Shown in pieces: positions 8,828-17,400 of a stretch of DNA of 64,000 nucleotides; the first letter of the stretch is position 1, and each line of letters opens with the position of its first letter. The stretch comes from Oscillospiraceae bacterium (GTDB taxonomy: Bacteria; Bacillota; Clostridia; Oscillospirales; Oscillospiraceae), in assembly GCA_910575815.1 (NCBI GenBank), contig CAJTFN010000006.1:124001-188000 (forward strand). Reading direction: 5' to 3'. A program made the position numbers and the translations under genes. The notes under the pieces were generated by a model. It was not told the DNA's origin. It was given only the letters and a program-made list of their open reading frames with translations, and searched no databases.

Positions 8828-10177
8828 ATGTTAAAGAGCGATTACTTGCAGCGCGTCTACACCCAGGTGGTTACCCGGGACCCGGACCAGAAGGAATTCC
8901 ATCAGGCCGTGTTGGAGTTTCTGGAAAGCCTGGATCAAGTCATCGACCAGCATCCCGAGTACGAGAAAAAGGGCATCGTCGAAACCTTTGTGGAGCCGGA
9001 GCGGGTCATCAGCTTCCGGGTGCCCTGGGTGGACGATCAGGGAAAGATCCACGTGAACCGGGGCTACCGGGTGCAGTTCAGCTCCGCCATCGGTCCCTAT
9101 AAGGGGGGACTCCGGTTCCACCCCACGGTGAACCTCTCCATCCTGAAATTTCTGGGCTTTGAGCAGATTCTCAAAAACAGCCTCACCACTTTGCCCATGG
9201 GAGGAGCCAAGGGCGGCAGCGACTTTGACCCCAAGGGCAAGAGCGACGAGGAGGTCATGCGTTTTTGCCAGAGCTTCATGACGGAGCTCCAGCGGCACAT
9301 CGGCCAGTTTGTGGACGTGCCCGCTGGGGACATCGGCGTGGGTGCCCGGGAAATCGGCTACCTCTTCGGCCAATACCGCCGGGTCCGGGGAACCTATGCC
9401 GCGGGGGTGCTGACGGGAAAGGGCCTCAGCTTCGGCGGCTCTCTGGTCCGGACGGAGGCCACGGGCTACGGATTGTGCTACCTGACCCAGGAGATGCTCT
9501 CCAAGATGCGGAACGACTGCTTTGAGGGCAAGACCGTGGTCATCTCCGGCAGCGGCAACGTGGCCATCTTCGCCACCCAAAAGGCCACCCAACTGGGGGC
9601 CAAGGTCGTGGCCCTCAGCGATTCCAACGGCTATATCCACGACCCCAACGGCATCCAGCTGGACGTGGTGAAGGACATCAAACTGGGCCACCGGGGCCGC
9701 ATCAAAGAGTATGCCGGCCGGGTACCCGGCAGCACCTATACCGAGGGCTTCCGGGGTATCTGGAGCATCCCCTGCGACATCGCCCTGCCCTGCGCCACCC
9801 AGAACGAAATCGACGGAGAAATCGCCAAGCTCATTGTGAAAAACGGCGCGATGGCCGTGGCGGAGGGAGCCAATATGCCCTGCCGGCCCGAGGCCATTCA
9901 GGAATTCCAGCACGCCGGCGTCCTCTTCGCCCCCGCCAAGGCCGCCAACGCCGGCGGCGTGGCCACCAGCGGCCTGGAGATGAGCCAGAACTCCATGCGC
10001 TACGCCTGGAGCTTCGAAGAGGTGGACCAGCGGCTGAAACACATCATGACGGACATCTTCCACAACATCTACGACGCCGCCGAGGAGTGCGGGCGGCCCG
10101 GCGACCTGGTGCTGGGGGCCAACCTGGCCGGCTTTAAAAAGGTGGCCAGCGTCATGCTGTCCCAGGGTCTGATCTGA
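8828..10177 (+). CDS. gdhA: NADP-type glutamate dehydrogenase
   Basis: 449 residues, the usual length of the hexameric bacterial family-I enzyme. It interconverts 2-oxoglutarate plus ammonia and glutamate. YKGGLRFHPTVN and LPMGGAKGGSDFDPKGKSD carry the substrate-binding and catalytic lysines. DVPAGDIGVGAREIGYLFGQY holds the catalytic aspartate. VVISGSGNVAIFA is the dinucleotide-binding loop. The start has AAAGGGG about 9 nt upstream. It is a single-gene transcript with its own promoter and a strong terminator. In an amino-acid-using anaerobe it can run in either direction. The NADP preference is inferred from the family. Confidence 0.96.
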   Translation: MLKSDYLQRVYTQVVTRDPDQKEFHQAVLEFLESLDQVIDQHPEYEKKGIVETFVEPERVISFRVPWVDDQGKIHVNRGYRVQFSSAIGPYKGGLRFHPTVNLSILKFLGFEQILKNSLTTLPMGGAKGGSDFDPKGKSDEEVMRFCQSFMTELQRHIGQFVDVPAGDIGVGAREIGYLFGQYRRVRGTYAAGVLTGKGLSFGGSLVRTEATGYGLCYLTQEMLSKMRNDCFEGKTVVISGSGNVAIFATQKATQLGAKVVALSDSNGYIHDPNGIQLDVVKDIKLGHRGRIKEYAGRVPGSTYTEGFRGIWSIPCDIALPCATQNEIDGEIAKLIVKNGAMAVAEGANMPCRPEAIQEFQHAGVLFAPAKAANAGGVATSGLEMSQNSMRYAWSFEEVDQRLKHIMTDIFHNIYDAAEECGRPGDLVLGANLAGFKKVASVMLSQGLI

Positions 10178-10200
10178 GAACAGATCGATTTTCCGGAAAG

Positions 10201-10233
10201 GCCGGGAGCTCGGAAGAGCTCCCGGCTCTTTTT
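10201..10233 (+). terminator. Terminator of gdhA
   Basis: A perfect 10-bp stem GCCGGGAGCT/AGCTCCCGGC with a 6-nt loop, followed by TCTTTTT. Confidence 0.93.
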
Positions 10234-10364
10234 CGGCTCTCTTTCCAAGGCCCCGCCCGTTCGCCAAAAAGTTCCCCGCTTTTTTCAAAACTGCCCAAAT
10301 GTCCTTTTCCCGCGCCGCTCCGGCAAGGTATACTGGGTTCATCAATGATAAAGGAGTGGGCCCT

Positions 10365-11216
10365 ATGAAAACAGCTGAGCGCGCATACGCTTCCCTGAGG
10401 GAGCGGATCAGGACGGAATGGGTTCTGTATCTGCTGGCCTTCCTCTTCATCCTCGTCGCGGACACCATCGGACAGATTAAAATCCCCGTCTGGAAAGGCA
10501 CCTTCATCATCTTCCCCATTTTCTACGCCCTGTTCCTGGGCATCCTCACCGGACCCAACGTCTTCAAGATTCTGGACGACAAAAAGGTGAAGGCCGCCTC
10601 CGGCCTGGTGGGCGTGGCGATTCTCCCCTTTGTGGCCAAGCTGGGCATCAACGCCGGCGCCAATATCTCCATCGTCATCTCCGCCGGCCCCGCCCTGCTG
10701 CTCCAGGAGCTCGGCAACCTCTGCACCATCTTCCTGGCCATGCCCATCGCCCTGATGCTGGGCCTCAAGCGGGAGGCCATCGGCGCGACGCACTCCATCA
10801 ACCGGGAGACGAATCTGGCCCTGATGCAGGATATGTTCGGCGCAGACTCCCTGGAGGCCCAGGGCAGCCTCTCCGTGTACATCGTCGGCGGCATGGTGGG
10901 CACGATTTACTTCGGCTTTATGGCCTCCATGGCCGCGGCCACCGGCCTCTTCCACCCCTACGCCCTGGGCATGGCCTCCGGCGTGGGCGCGGGCATTCTC
11001 ATGAGCTCCGCCGTGGCGGCCCTCTCCGAGGTCATGCCCGCCTACGCGGACCAGATCGCCGCCATGGCCTCCGCCAGCGAGACCATCTCCGGCATCGACG
11101 GCATCTACATGGCAATTTTCCTGGGGATTCCCCTGTGCAACTTCCTGTACCGCAAACTGGAGCCCACCCTCGGCCGCCTGACCAAGTCCGGCCGGGAGCT
11201 GGCCGAAAAAAACTGA
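10365..11216 (+). CDS. DUF3100 family membrane protein
   Basis: 283 residues with about eight to nine hydrophobic segments and short cytoplasmic tails. It matches the DUF3100 family of uncharacterised integral membrane proteins. The start at 10365 follows AAAGGAG; an upstream in-frame codon at 10299 has no ribosome site. It heads a tight plus-strand operon (13-bp gap, then 11- and ATGA-type overlaps or short gaps) with a second membrane protein, a TauE-type exporter and an amidohydrolase. Two adjacent membrane proteins of complementary size suggest a two-subunit transporter, which is inference from context. Confidence 0.8.
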   Translation: MKTAERAYASLRERIRTEWVLYLLAFLFILVADTIGQIKIPVWKGTFIIFPIFYALFLGILTGPNVFKILDDKKVKAASGLVGVAILPFVAKLGINAGANISIVISAGPALLLQELGNLCTIFLAMPIALMLGLKREAIGATHSINRETNLALMQDMFGADSLEAQGSLSVYIVGGMVGTIYFGFMASMAAATGLFHPYALGMASGVGAGILMSSAVAALSEVMPAYADQIAAMASASETISGIDGIYMAIFLGIPLCNFLYRKLEPTLGRLTKSGRELAEKN

Positions 11217-11229
11217 GGAGGCGCGCGCT

Positions 11230-11676
11230 ATGACCATTAAGGATTGGATTTTCGTTCTGGCCATCTCCGGCCTGGGCATGATGACCGCCAATTACATCGG
11301 CTTTGACGTGGCCTTTTCCCAGTCTTTCCCCGGCGTGCTGGTGCTGCTGCTCATCGCCCTGTGCGCCGCGGGCCTGTCCCACGTGATTCCCCTGAAACTA
11401 CCCACGGTGGCCTACTGCTCCATTCTGGGGCTGCTGTGCGCCTGCCCGCTGTCCCCCGTGTCCCAGTTCGTCATCGAGTCCGCCGGGAAGATCAATTTCA
11501 CCGCCCCCCTGACCATGGTGGGCGCCTTCGCCGGCATGTCCATCAGCAACCAGCTGAAGATGTTCTTCAAGCAGGGCCGGAAGCTCATCATCATCACCAT
11601 CCTGGTCATGACGGGAACCTTCTTCGGTTCCCTGGCGGTGGCCCAGGTCGTCCTTCAGCTGACCCATGCTATTTGA
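11230..11676 (+). CDS. Small integral membrane protein, partner of DUF3100 protein
   Basis: 148 residues with four to five hydrophobic helices (residues about 5-20, 33-52, 60-80, 95-115, 122-145). I do not recognise a named family. The start follows TGAGGAGG. It begins 13 bp after the DUF3100 gene and its last 11 bp overlap the TauE-like gene, so the products are probably made in equal amounts. It is likely the second half of a paired membrane system with DUF3100. Confidence 0.75.
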   Translation: MTIKDWIFVLAISGLGMMTANYIGFDVAFSQSFPGVLVLLLIALCAAGLSHVIPLKLPTVAYCSILGLLCACPLSPVSQFVIESAGKINFTAPLTMVGAFAGMSISNQLKMFFKQGRKLIIITILVMTGTFFGSLAVAQVVLQLTHAI

Positions 11677-12415
11677 TCTGCTTTTGCCCGCCCTGGGGAG
11701 CTGTGCCGTGGGGCTCTTCATCGGCTGGTGCGGCGTGGCGGGCTTCCTGCTGCCCATCCTGTTTGTCAACGCCTGCGGCCTCTCTGTGACGGAGAGCTTA
11801 CTGCTGAGCTTCCTCTGCTTCGCCATCTCCGGGGCCATCGGCTCCTGGAACTACCACCGCCGGGGAGAGCTTCCCCTCCGGCCCGCCCTGGTCCTCTCCA
11901 CCGGAAGTCTGGCGGGGGGGCTACTGGGAGCGGCCCTGGGGGGACTGCTGGAGCCGGAGACCGTGAAGGTGGTGCTCTACATCGTGGTTCTCCTCTCCGG
12001 CCTCGCCATCGCTCTCCGGGAGCTCCGCCCTCAGAAGAGCGGCGGCGGTTCCTTCCCCGGGACGCTGCCCCTGCTGGCCCTGGGCTTTGCCACGGCTCTG
12101 CTCTGCGCCCTCTCCGGGGCGGGAGGGCCGGTGCTGGTGATGCCCCTGCTGGTGGCCATGGGCGTTCCCGCCAAGACGGCGGTGGGCGTGGCCCTGCTGG
12201 ACTCCGTGTTCATCGCCCTGCCGGCCATCGCGGTTTACGGAAGCCGCTGCGACGCCCTTGCCGCCCTCCTGCCGGTACTGCTGGCGGCAGCCCTGGGCCA
12301 TGCCGCGGGGGTCTCCGTGGGCAGCGTCACCGCCGCCCACGTACCGCAGTCCCTGTTGAAGCGGGGAGTGGCCGTGTTTTCCATCTGCTTTTCCCTATTG
12401 ATGCTGCTGAAATGA
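11666..12415 (+). CDS. TauE/SafE family permease
   Basis: 249 residues with about eight helices in two similar halves, each with the glycine-rich family motif (FIGWCGVAGFLLPILFVNA and LCALSGAGGPVLVMPLLVAM). TauE/SafE proteins move sulfite, sulfoacetate or other small organic anions across the membrane. The gene overlaps its upstream neighbour by 11 bp and is followed at once by the amidohydrolase ribosome site. An exporter beside a cytoplasmic amidohydrolase could remove the product of that enzyme. The substrate is unknown. Confidence 0.85.
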   Translation: MLFDLLLPALGSCAVGLFIGWCGVAGFLLPILFVNACGLSVTESLLLSFLCFAISGAIGSWNYHRRGELPLRPALVLSTGSLAGGLLGAALGGLLEPETVKVVLYIVVLLSGLAIALRELRPQKSGGGSFPGTLPLLALGFATALLCALSGAGGPVLVMPLLVAMGVPAKTAVGVALLDSVFIALPAIAVYGSRCDALAALLPVLLAAALGHAAGVSVGSVTAAHVPQSLLKRGVAVFSICFSLLMLLK

Positions 12416-12432
12416 AACGGGAGGTTTTTTCC

Positions 12433-13761
12433 ATGCCTGACCAGCTCCGCTGTGATCTGCTTCTCACGAATACCCGTTACCTCGCCCCGGACATGACCAT
12501 TGTCTCCGGGAAATCCATCGCCCTCAAGGACGGGCGGATTTGGGACATCGTGGACCAGGACGCCTGCCCCTATCAGGGGGACACGGTCCTCTCCGGCCCG
12601 GATCTTCTCTGGATGCCCGGCCTGGTGGACGGCCACCTCCACACCAGCCAGCAGCTCCTGCGGGGACGTCTGCTGGACGAAAAACCCGTCATCTGGAAAC
12701 GGGTCAACGTTCCCTTCGAAAGCCGTCTGGACCAGGAGAGCTCCCGCCTCAGCGCCCTCTTGGCGGCCATGGAGATGATCTCCTGCGGCACCACCGGCTT
12801 TGTGGACGCCGGGGGAAAGTATCCGGAGGTTTACGCGGAGGTCTATCAAGCGGCGGGCCTCCGGGGCCGCCTCAGCGTCATGACCAACGACAACCCCTTC
12901 TGTCCCGAGAGTCTCCGGGCCCCTTCCGTCCCAGCTGCGGTGGAGCGCCTACGGGCCATGAAGGGCGCTCTCACCGGCCTTTTGAAGCCCATCTACTCCG
13001 TCACCACTCCCACCGCCGTCAGCGAGGAGCTGCTTCGGGCGGTGTTCCAGGCGGCGGAGGAGGACGGCGTGCCGGTGGAAACCCACATGAACGAATACGC
13101 CAGCGAAGTGACGGACTTTATCGAGCGCTACGGAAAGCGCCCCTTTGTCTGGCTGGAGGACGAGGGCCTTTTAAACGCCCCCATGACCGCTCCCCACTGC
13201 ATCTTTCTCAGCCAGGAGGAAATCGAGATCATGGCCCGGCGGAGAGTCCGGGTGGCCCACTGCCCCTTCTCCAACTGCGGCAAGGGCGTGCCCCCCACCC
13301 CCCAGCTGCTCCACGCCGGAGTCCCCGTGGGCCTGGGCACCGACGGCTCCGCCCACGGCGGCCTGGACCTCTTCCGGGAGATGCGGCTATTCCGGGGGGT
13401 CCTAAACGTCACCCAGGGGGTGGGCACCGCCGATTCCTCCGTCATGCCCGCCGAAACCCTGCTGGCCATGGCCACCCAGGGGGGAGCGGAGGCCCTGATG
13501 GAGCCGGATCTTGGCGTTCTCCGGAAGGGAGCTCTCGCGGACCTCATCGCCCTGGACACCGGCGTATCTCACCTCTGGCCCACCCAAAATCTGGTTCATT
13601 CCCTGGTGGAGAGCGCCAGCGGGGCCGATGTGCGGCACTCCATCGTCAACGGCAAGCTGCTGATGCGGGACCGGGAGCTTTTAACCATCGACGCCGGACA
13701 GGTTCGCCGGGAGGCGGAACGGCTCTTCGAAAAACAGCCCTGGCTACAAAGCTGGAAGTAA
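12433..13761 (+). CDS. Amidohydrolase/deaminase (TrzN/SAH-deaminase-like)
   Basis: 442 residues, metal-dependent amidohydrolase superfamily, cytosine-deaminase/chlorohydrolase branch. The HxH motif is in PGLVDGHLHTSQQ, the third ligand His is in VETHMNE, the next conserved His is in TAPHCIFLS, and the metal Asp is in GTDGSAHGG. A composite beta-domain is formed by the N- and C-termini. Relatives deaminate S-adenosylhomocysteine, 5-methylthioadenosine, guanine or triazines. Start 12433 (MPDQLRC) is chosen because GGGAGG lies 8 nt upstream; 12412 would overlap the TauE stop. It is the last gene of the operon. The substrate is not predictable. Confidence 0.85.
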   Translation: MPDQLRCDLLLTNTRYLAPDMTIVSGKSIALKDGRIWDIVDQDACPYQGDTVLSGPDLLWMPGLVDGHLHTSQQLLRGRLLDEKPVIWKRVNVPFESRLDQESSRLSALLAAMEMISCGTTGFVDAGGKYPEVYAEVYQAAGLRGRLSVMTNDNPFCPESLRAPSVPAAVERLRAMKGALTGLLKPIYSVTTPTAVSEELLRAVFQAAEEDGVPVETHMNEYASEVTDFIERYGKRPFVWLEDEGLLNAPMTAPHCIFLSQEEIEIMARRRVRVAHCPFSNCGKGVPPTPQLLHAGVPVGLGTDGSAHGGLDLFREMRLFRGVLNVTQGVGTADSSVMPAETLLAMATQGGAEALMEPDLGVLRKGALADLIALDTGVSHLWPTQNLVHSLVESASGADVRHSIVNGKLLMRDRELLTIDAGQVRREAERLFEKQPWLQSWK

Positions 13762-13771
13762 AGAAATGCGC

Positions 13772-13800
13772 TTGTGCGCCCCTTGAAACCATGGTATAGT
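13772..13800 (+). promoter_or_regulatory. Promoter of the Crp-family regulator
   Basis: TTGTGC (13772-13777), a 17-bp spacer and TATAGT (13795-13800). It lies 200 bp before the start codon. Confidence 0.65.
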
Positions 13801-13806
13801 TGAATC

Positions 13807-14002
13807 AGTCGGAAAGGGCCTTTGGACGCTTTCCGGCCCGTGGGAGGCCGCCCAGGCGGCCTCGTTTCAACCTTCTGTCAGTACCCCCGCCGGACTTTCC
13901 CGGAGGAAGACACATAGACCGTGTTTTCCGGAGGCACTGACGGCGCCATGCTCACAAGGGGCGTTTTTCCGCGCCCCGCCAACCGGAACGGAGGTGCCCC
14001 CT
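13807..14002 (+). ncRNA. Long structured leader of the Crp-family gene (class not recognised)
   Basis: About 190 nt with several pairable segments: GGAAAG..CTTTCC, GAGGCCGCC..GGCGGCCTC, a long-range GTCAGT..ACTGAC closing over GACAC..GTGTTTTCCGG, and GGGGCG..CGCCCC just before the ribosome site. The length and nesting suggest a cis-regulatory RNA. No riboswitch family could be assigned by eye. Confidence 0.35.
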
Positions 14003-14719
14003 ATGCGCTTCGCCCAGCTTCTGGAGCTGTCCCCCGGCCTGGGAGACTTTACCACTCAAATCCCCGAGGCCCTGGACGGTCAATTCCAGCTCAAGACCTA
14101 CGCCGCCCACAGCCTCATCCACCAGAAGGACAGCCCCCTGAAACGAATCGGCATTTTGCTCCGGGGAACCTTCCGGGTGGTGAACGAGTTTGAAAATGGC
14201 AACGTCTTCATGATCGAGGTGAACGAGGCCGTATCCTTCATCGGGGAGGTGACCCTGCTGGCCGGGGCAGCCACTACCTCCGTGACCATTGAGGCGATGA
14301 CGGACTGTCTGCTGGCCTCTTTGCCGGTGGAAACCTTCGACGCATGGCTTCAGCAGGATATCCGCCTCCTCCGGGCCGTCAGCCGTCACGTGGCCGCCAA
14401 GCTGTACTGCTCCAGTTATAACCGGGGTGAGCGGCTGTTCTATTCCGCCAAGTATGTGCTGCTGAAATACCTGGTCCGGCAGGCGGAGGAACGGGGCATC
14501 CGCACGGCGGAGCGGGTCATCCAGAACAAGACGCGCCAGCAGATCAGCGAGGAAGTGGGGCTGACGGTCAAAACCATCAACCGCACCCTGACGCAATTTG
14601 TCAAGGACGGGGTCCTTTCCATCGAGCAGGGCAAGGCCGCTTTCACCGCCGGGCAATACCGCCGGGCCCACCGGGAACTCCGCGTCTACATGGCCCAGAG
14701 CCGCAACGGGTCCAACTGA
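14003..14719 (+). CDS. Crp/Fnr family transcription regulator
   Basis: 238 residues. The cyclic-nucleotide-binding-like beta barrel (about 20-120; GILLRGTFRVVNEFENG, FIGEVTLLAG) is followed by the dimer helix and a C-terminal winged helix (TRQQISEEVGLTVKTINRTL, about 170-190). No Fnr-type cysteine cluster is seen, so it is more like a small-molecule sensor than an oxygen sensor. ATG 14003 is chosen because GGAGG lies 8 nt upstream; GTG 13994 is part of that ribosome site. Its location just after the DUF3100-TauE-amidohydrolase operon makes it the likely regulator of that operon. Confidence 0.88.
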   Translation: MRFAQLLELSPGLGDFTTQIPEALDGQFQLKTYAAHSLIHQKDSPLKRIGILLRGTFRVVNEFENGNVFMIEVNEAVSFIGEVTLLAGAATTSVTIEAMTDCLLASLPVETFDAWLQQDIRLLRAVSRHVAAKLYCSSYNRGERLFYSAKYVLLKYLVRQAEERGIRTAERVIQNKTRQQISEEVGLTVKTINRTLTQFVKDGVLSIEQGKAAFTAGQYRRAHRELRVYMAQSRNGSN

Positions 14720-14750
14720 CCGAATCCTCTTTCTGCATAGCCGAACAGCA

Positions 14751-14788
14751 AGGCCGGGAGCGTATCCGCTCCCGGCCTGCGTGTTTTC
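14751..14788 (+). terminator. Terminator of the Crp-family gene
   Basis: A perfect 12-bp stem AGGCCGGGAGCG/CGCTCCCGGCCT with a TATC loop, followed by a T-rich tail. It lies between convergent genes and may also slow transcription from ftsH. Confidence 0.85.
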
Positions 14789-14791
14789 CTG

Positions 14792-16660
14792 TTAGTCCTC
14801 GGTCTCCGCCCTGTCCCCGGTGGAAGCGTCCTCCCCGTTGTAAACCCGCAGGAAGGCCTCCCGCTCCATGGTCTCGTTCTCCAGGAGGTAAGCCGCCACA
14901 GCGTCCAAAACCTGCCGCTTTTCCCTCAGGATGTCCTCGCAGCGCCGGCTGGCCTCGTCCACCAGGCGGCGGACCTCCTCGTCAATCTGTGCGGCCAGCG
15001 CCTCGGAATAGCTCCGGCCCTGGCTCATGGTCCGGCCGATGAAGACCTCGTCGTGGCCGCCCTCGAAGGACACGGAACCGATGGTCTCGCTCATGCCGTA
15101 GACGGCGACCATCTTCCGGGCAATGGAGGTGGCCCGCTGGATGTCGTTGCCCGCCCCGGTGGAGATGTCCCCCAGGCACAGCTTCTCCGCCATCCGGCCT
15201 CCCAGCAGCGCCACAATCCGGTCCTCCATATAGCGCTTGGAGAGGAAGGTCCGGTCCTCCTCCGGAAGGGCGATGGTCATGCCTCCCGCCTGCCCTCTGG
15301 GGACGATGGTAATCTGGTTCACCCGGTCGTGCTCCGGCAGGGTCTCCATCACCACGGCGTGGCCCGCCTCGTGCCAGGCGGTGAGCTCCCGCTCGTGCTG
15401 GGAGACGACCCGGCTCCGCTTCTCCGGCCCGGCGATGACCTTGATCTCCGCCTCGTGGAGATCCCCCATGGTAATATAATCCCGCTCCCGCCGGGCCGCC
15501 AGCAGGGCGCCCTCGTTCACCAGGTTCTCCAGGTCCGCCCCGGTAAAGCCCGCGGTGCCCTGGGCCAGCTTCCGCAGGTCCACGTCCTCGGCCAAAGGCT
15601 TGTCCTTCACGTGAATCTTCAAAATGTCCTCCCGGCCCTTGATGTCCGGGAGCCCCACGTAAATCTGCCGGTCAAACCGTCCGGGGCGCAACAGCGCCGG
15701 GTCCAGCACGTCCGCCCGGTTGGTGGCCGCCAGAACCACCACGCCCTCGTTGGCGGCGAAGCCGTCCATTTCCACCAGAAGCTGGTTCAAGGTCTGCTCC
15801 CGCTCGTCGTGGCCTCCGCCAACGCCGGTGCCCCGCTGGCGGCCCACGGCGTCGATCTCGTCGATGAACACAATGGCGGGAGAGGTCTTCTTCGCCTGAT
15901 CGAAGAGATCCCGCACCCGGGACGCTCCCACGCCCACGTACAACTCCACGAAATCAGAACCGGAAATGGACAAAAAGCCCACCCCCGCCTCGCCAGCCAC
16001 AGCCTTGGCCAGGAGGGTCTTACCCGTGCCCGGAGGGCCCACCAGCAGCACGCCCTTGGGAATGCGGGCCCCCAGGGAGACGAAGCGCCGGGGGTCCCGG
16101 AGAAACTCCACGATCTCCTGGAGCTCCTCCTTCTCCTCGTCGGCTCCGGCCACGTCGGAGAACGACACCTTCCGGTCCTTCTCTGACAGGACGCGGGTCC
16201 GGGCGGAGCCAAACTTCGCCATCCGGTCCGCGCCCATGCCGCCGCTCTGTCCCCGGAGCATGAGGAAATACCACATGCCGCACAGCAGCACCGCCGTCAA
16301 AATCCAGGGCAGCAGAATTTCCATCCAGTTGGTGGAGTGGTCCTGCTGATAGTCGTAGCCGGTGATGATCCCTTTGGCAGTTTGCTCCTCCACCAGCGCT
16401 CCCAGACTGTCGTAAAACAGGTCAAAGTCGTAGAGCTCATAACGGAGATTCGTCGGCGGCTCCCCCCGCAGGGTCAGCAGCAGGGTGTTGTCCCGGATGA
16501 CGAAGGACTCCACCTTCTCTTGCCGGAACAACTGCTCCACCTGGGAAAAGCTCACCTGCTCGTTCTCGCCGTTCAGCTGCCAAATCCAGCCGAAGCACAG
16601 CAGAATCACCAGCCCCAGCGCCAGCATGCTGAGGCTTGAATTACGGTTTTGTCTGGACAC
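14792..16660 (-). CDS. ftsH: ATP-dependent zinc metalloprotease FtsH
   Basis: 622 residues, a normal length. The N-terminal membrane helix (11-28), an extracytoplasmic domain and a second helix (113-134) are followed by the AAA domain: Walker A GPPGTGKT 208-215, Walker B IVFIDEID and [11 protein letters not shown]. The M41 protease carries the zinc motif HEAGH (430-434). It is a membrane hexamer that degrades misfolded membrane and regulatory proteins. The start is GTG at 16660 with AAAGGAGG 9 nt upstream. It lies 182 bp after hpt on the same strand; tilS-hpt-ftsH is the classical Firmicute order. Confidence 0.97.
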   Translation of the reverse strand: MSRQNRNSSLSMLALGLVILLCFGWIWQLNGENEQVSFSQVEQLFRQEKVESFVIRDNTLLLTLRGEPPTNLRYELYDFDLFYDSLGALVEEQTAKGIITGYDYQQDHSTNWMEILLPWILTAVLLCGMWYFLMLRGQSGGMGADRMAKFGSARTRVLSEKDRKVSFSDVAGADEEKEELQEIVEFLRDPRRFVSLGARIPKGVLLVGPPGTGKTLLAKAVAGEAGVGFLSISGSDFVELYVGVGASRVRDLFDQAKKTSPAIVFIDEIDAVGRQRGTGVGGGHDEREQTLNQLLVEMDGFAANEGVVVLAATNRADVLDPALLRPGRFDRQIYVGLPDIKGREDILKIHVKDKPLAEDVDLRKLAQGTAGFTGADLENLVNEGALLAARRERDYITMGDLHEAEIKVIAGPEKRSRVVSQHERELTAWHEAGHAVVMETLPEHDRVNQITIVPRGQAGGMTIALPEEDRTFLSKRYMEDRIVALLGGRMAEKLCLGDISTGAGNDIQRATSIARKMVAVYGMSETIGSVSFEGGHDEVFIGRTMSQGRSYSEALAAQIDEEVRRLVDEASRRCEDILREKRQVLDAVAAYLLENETMEREAFLRVYNGEDASTGDRAETED

Positions 16661-16842
16661 AATGGTATTCCTCCTTTGGAGCCCGCGTTTGCGTTTGGCA
16701 AGAGTCTCTCCCTTCCGTCAGGCCATCGCGCCGGGGCGCGCTCTGCCCGGCGGCTTGAGCCGCAGGCGCTTACCGCCTCCCAGCGGCGCTTGGATGCGAT
16801 CCGGCCTCCCCTCCGGCAGTCTCCCGGCGGGAAGGGCGGGTC

Positions 16843-17400
16843 TTACTTTCCGGCGTAGACCTCCGGCTTCAGCACACCGATGTAGGGCACGTTGCGGTAC
16901 ATCTGGGCATAGTCCAGCCCATAGCCCACCACAAATTCGTCGGGCACCGTGAAGCCGGAGAAATCGGCGGTGATGGCCTTCTTCCGCCGGGCGGGCTTGT
17001 CCAGCAGGGTGACGATGGTGATGGAGGCCGCCCCCTTGGTGAGAAAATACTCCTTCAAGAAAGCCAGGGTCGTGCCGGAGTCCAGAATGTCCTCCACGAT
17101 GATGAGATGACGGCCCGTAATATCCTGCCGGAGGTCGTGGTCAATCTGCACCCGGCCGGAAGAGGCCGTCGCGTTCCCGTAGGAGCTGACGGCGATGAAC
17201 TCCACGTCGCTTTTCAGCTGGCAGGAGCGGACCAGATCCGTCATGAAGACAAAGCTCCCCTTCAAGACTCCCAGAAACAGGGGCTTCTTTCCCTGAAACT
17301 TCTCATAGAGCTCCTCACCCATCTCCGCCACCCGGGTCTTCAGCTCCTCCTCGGTCACCAGTACCTTCAGGATATCTTGCTCCATTTCACTGCGCATCAT
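16843..17400 (-). CDS. hpt: Hypoxanthine phosphoribosyltransferase
   Basis: 185 residues. It makes IMP or GMP from hypoxanthine or guanine and PRPP. IIVEDILDSGTTL is the PRPP-binding motif, GVLKGSFVFMTDL is the pyrophosphate loop, and VVGYGLDY is the C-terminal nucleobase region. The start at 17400 has AAGGAGG 6 nt upstream; ATG 17397 and 17385 are less well placed. The first 14 bp overlap the end of tilS. This tilS-hpt-ftsH order is widely conserved in Firmicutes. Confidence 0.96.
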   Translation of the reverse strand: MMRSEMEQDILKVLVTEEELKTRVAEMGEELYEKFQGKKPLFLGVLKGSFVFMTDLVRSCQLKSDVEFIAVSSYGNATASSGRVQIDHDLRQDITGRHLIIVEDILDSGTTLAFLKEYFLTKGAASITIVTLLDKPARRKKAITADFSGFTVPDEFVVGYGLDYAQMYRNVPYIGVLKPEVYAGK

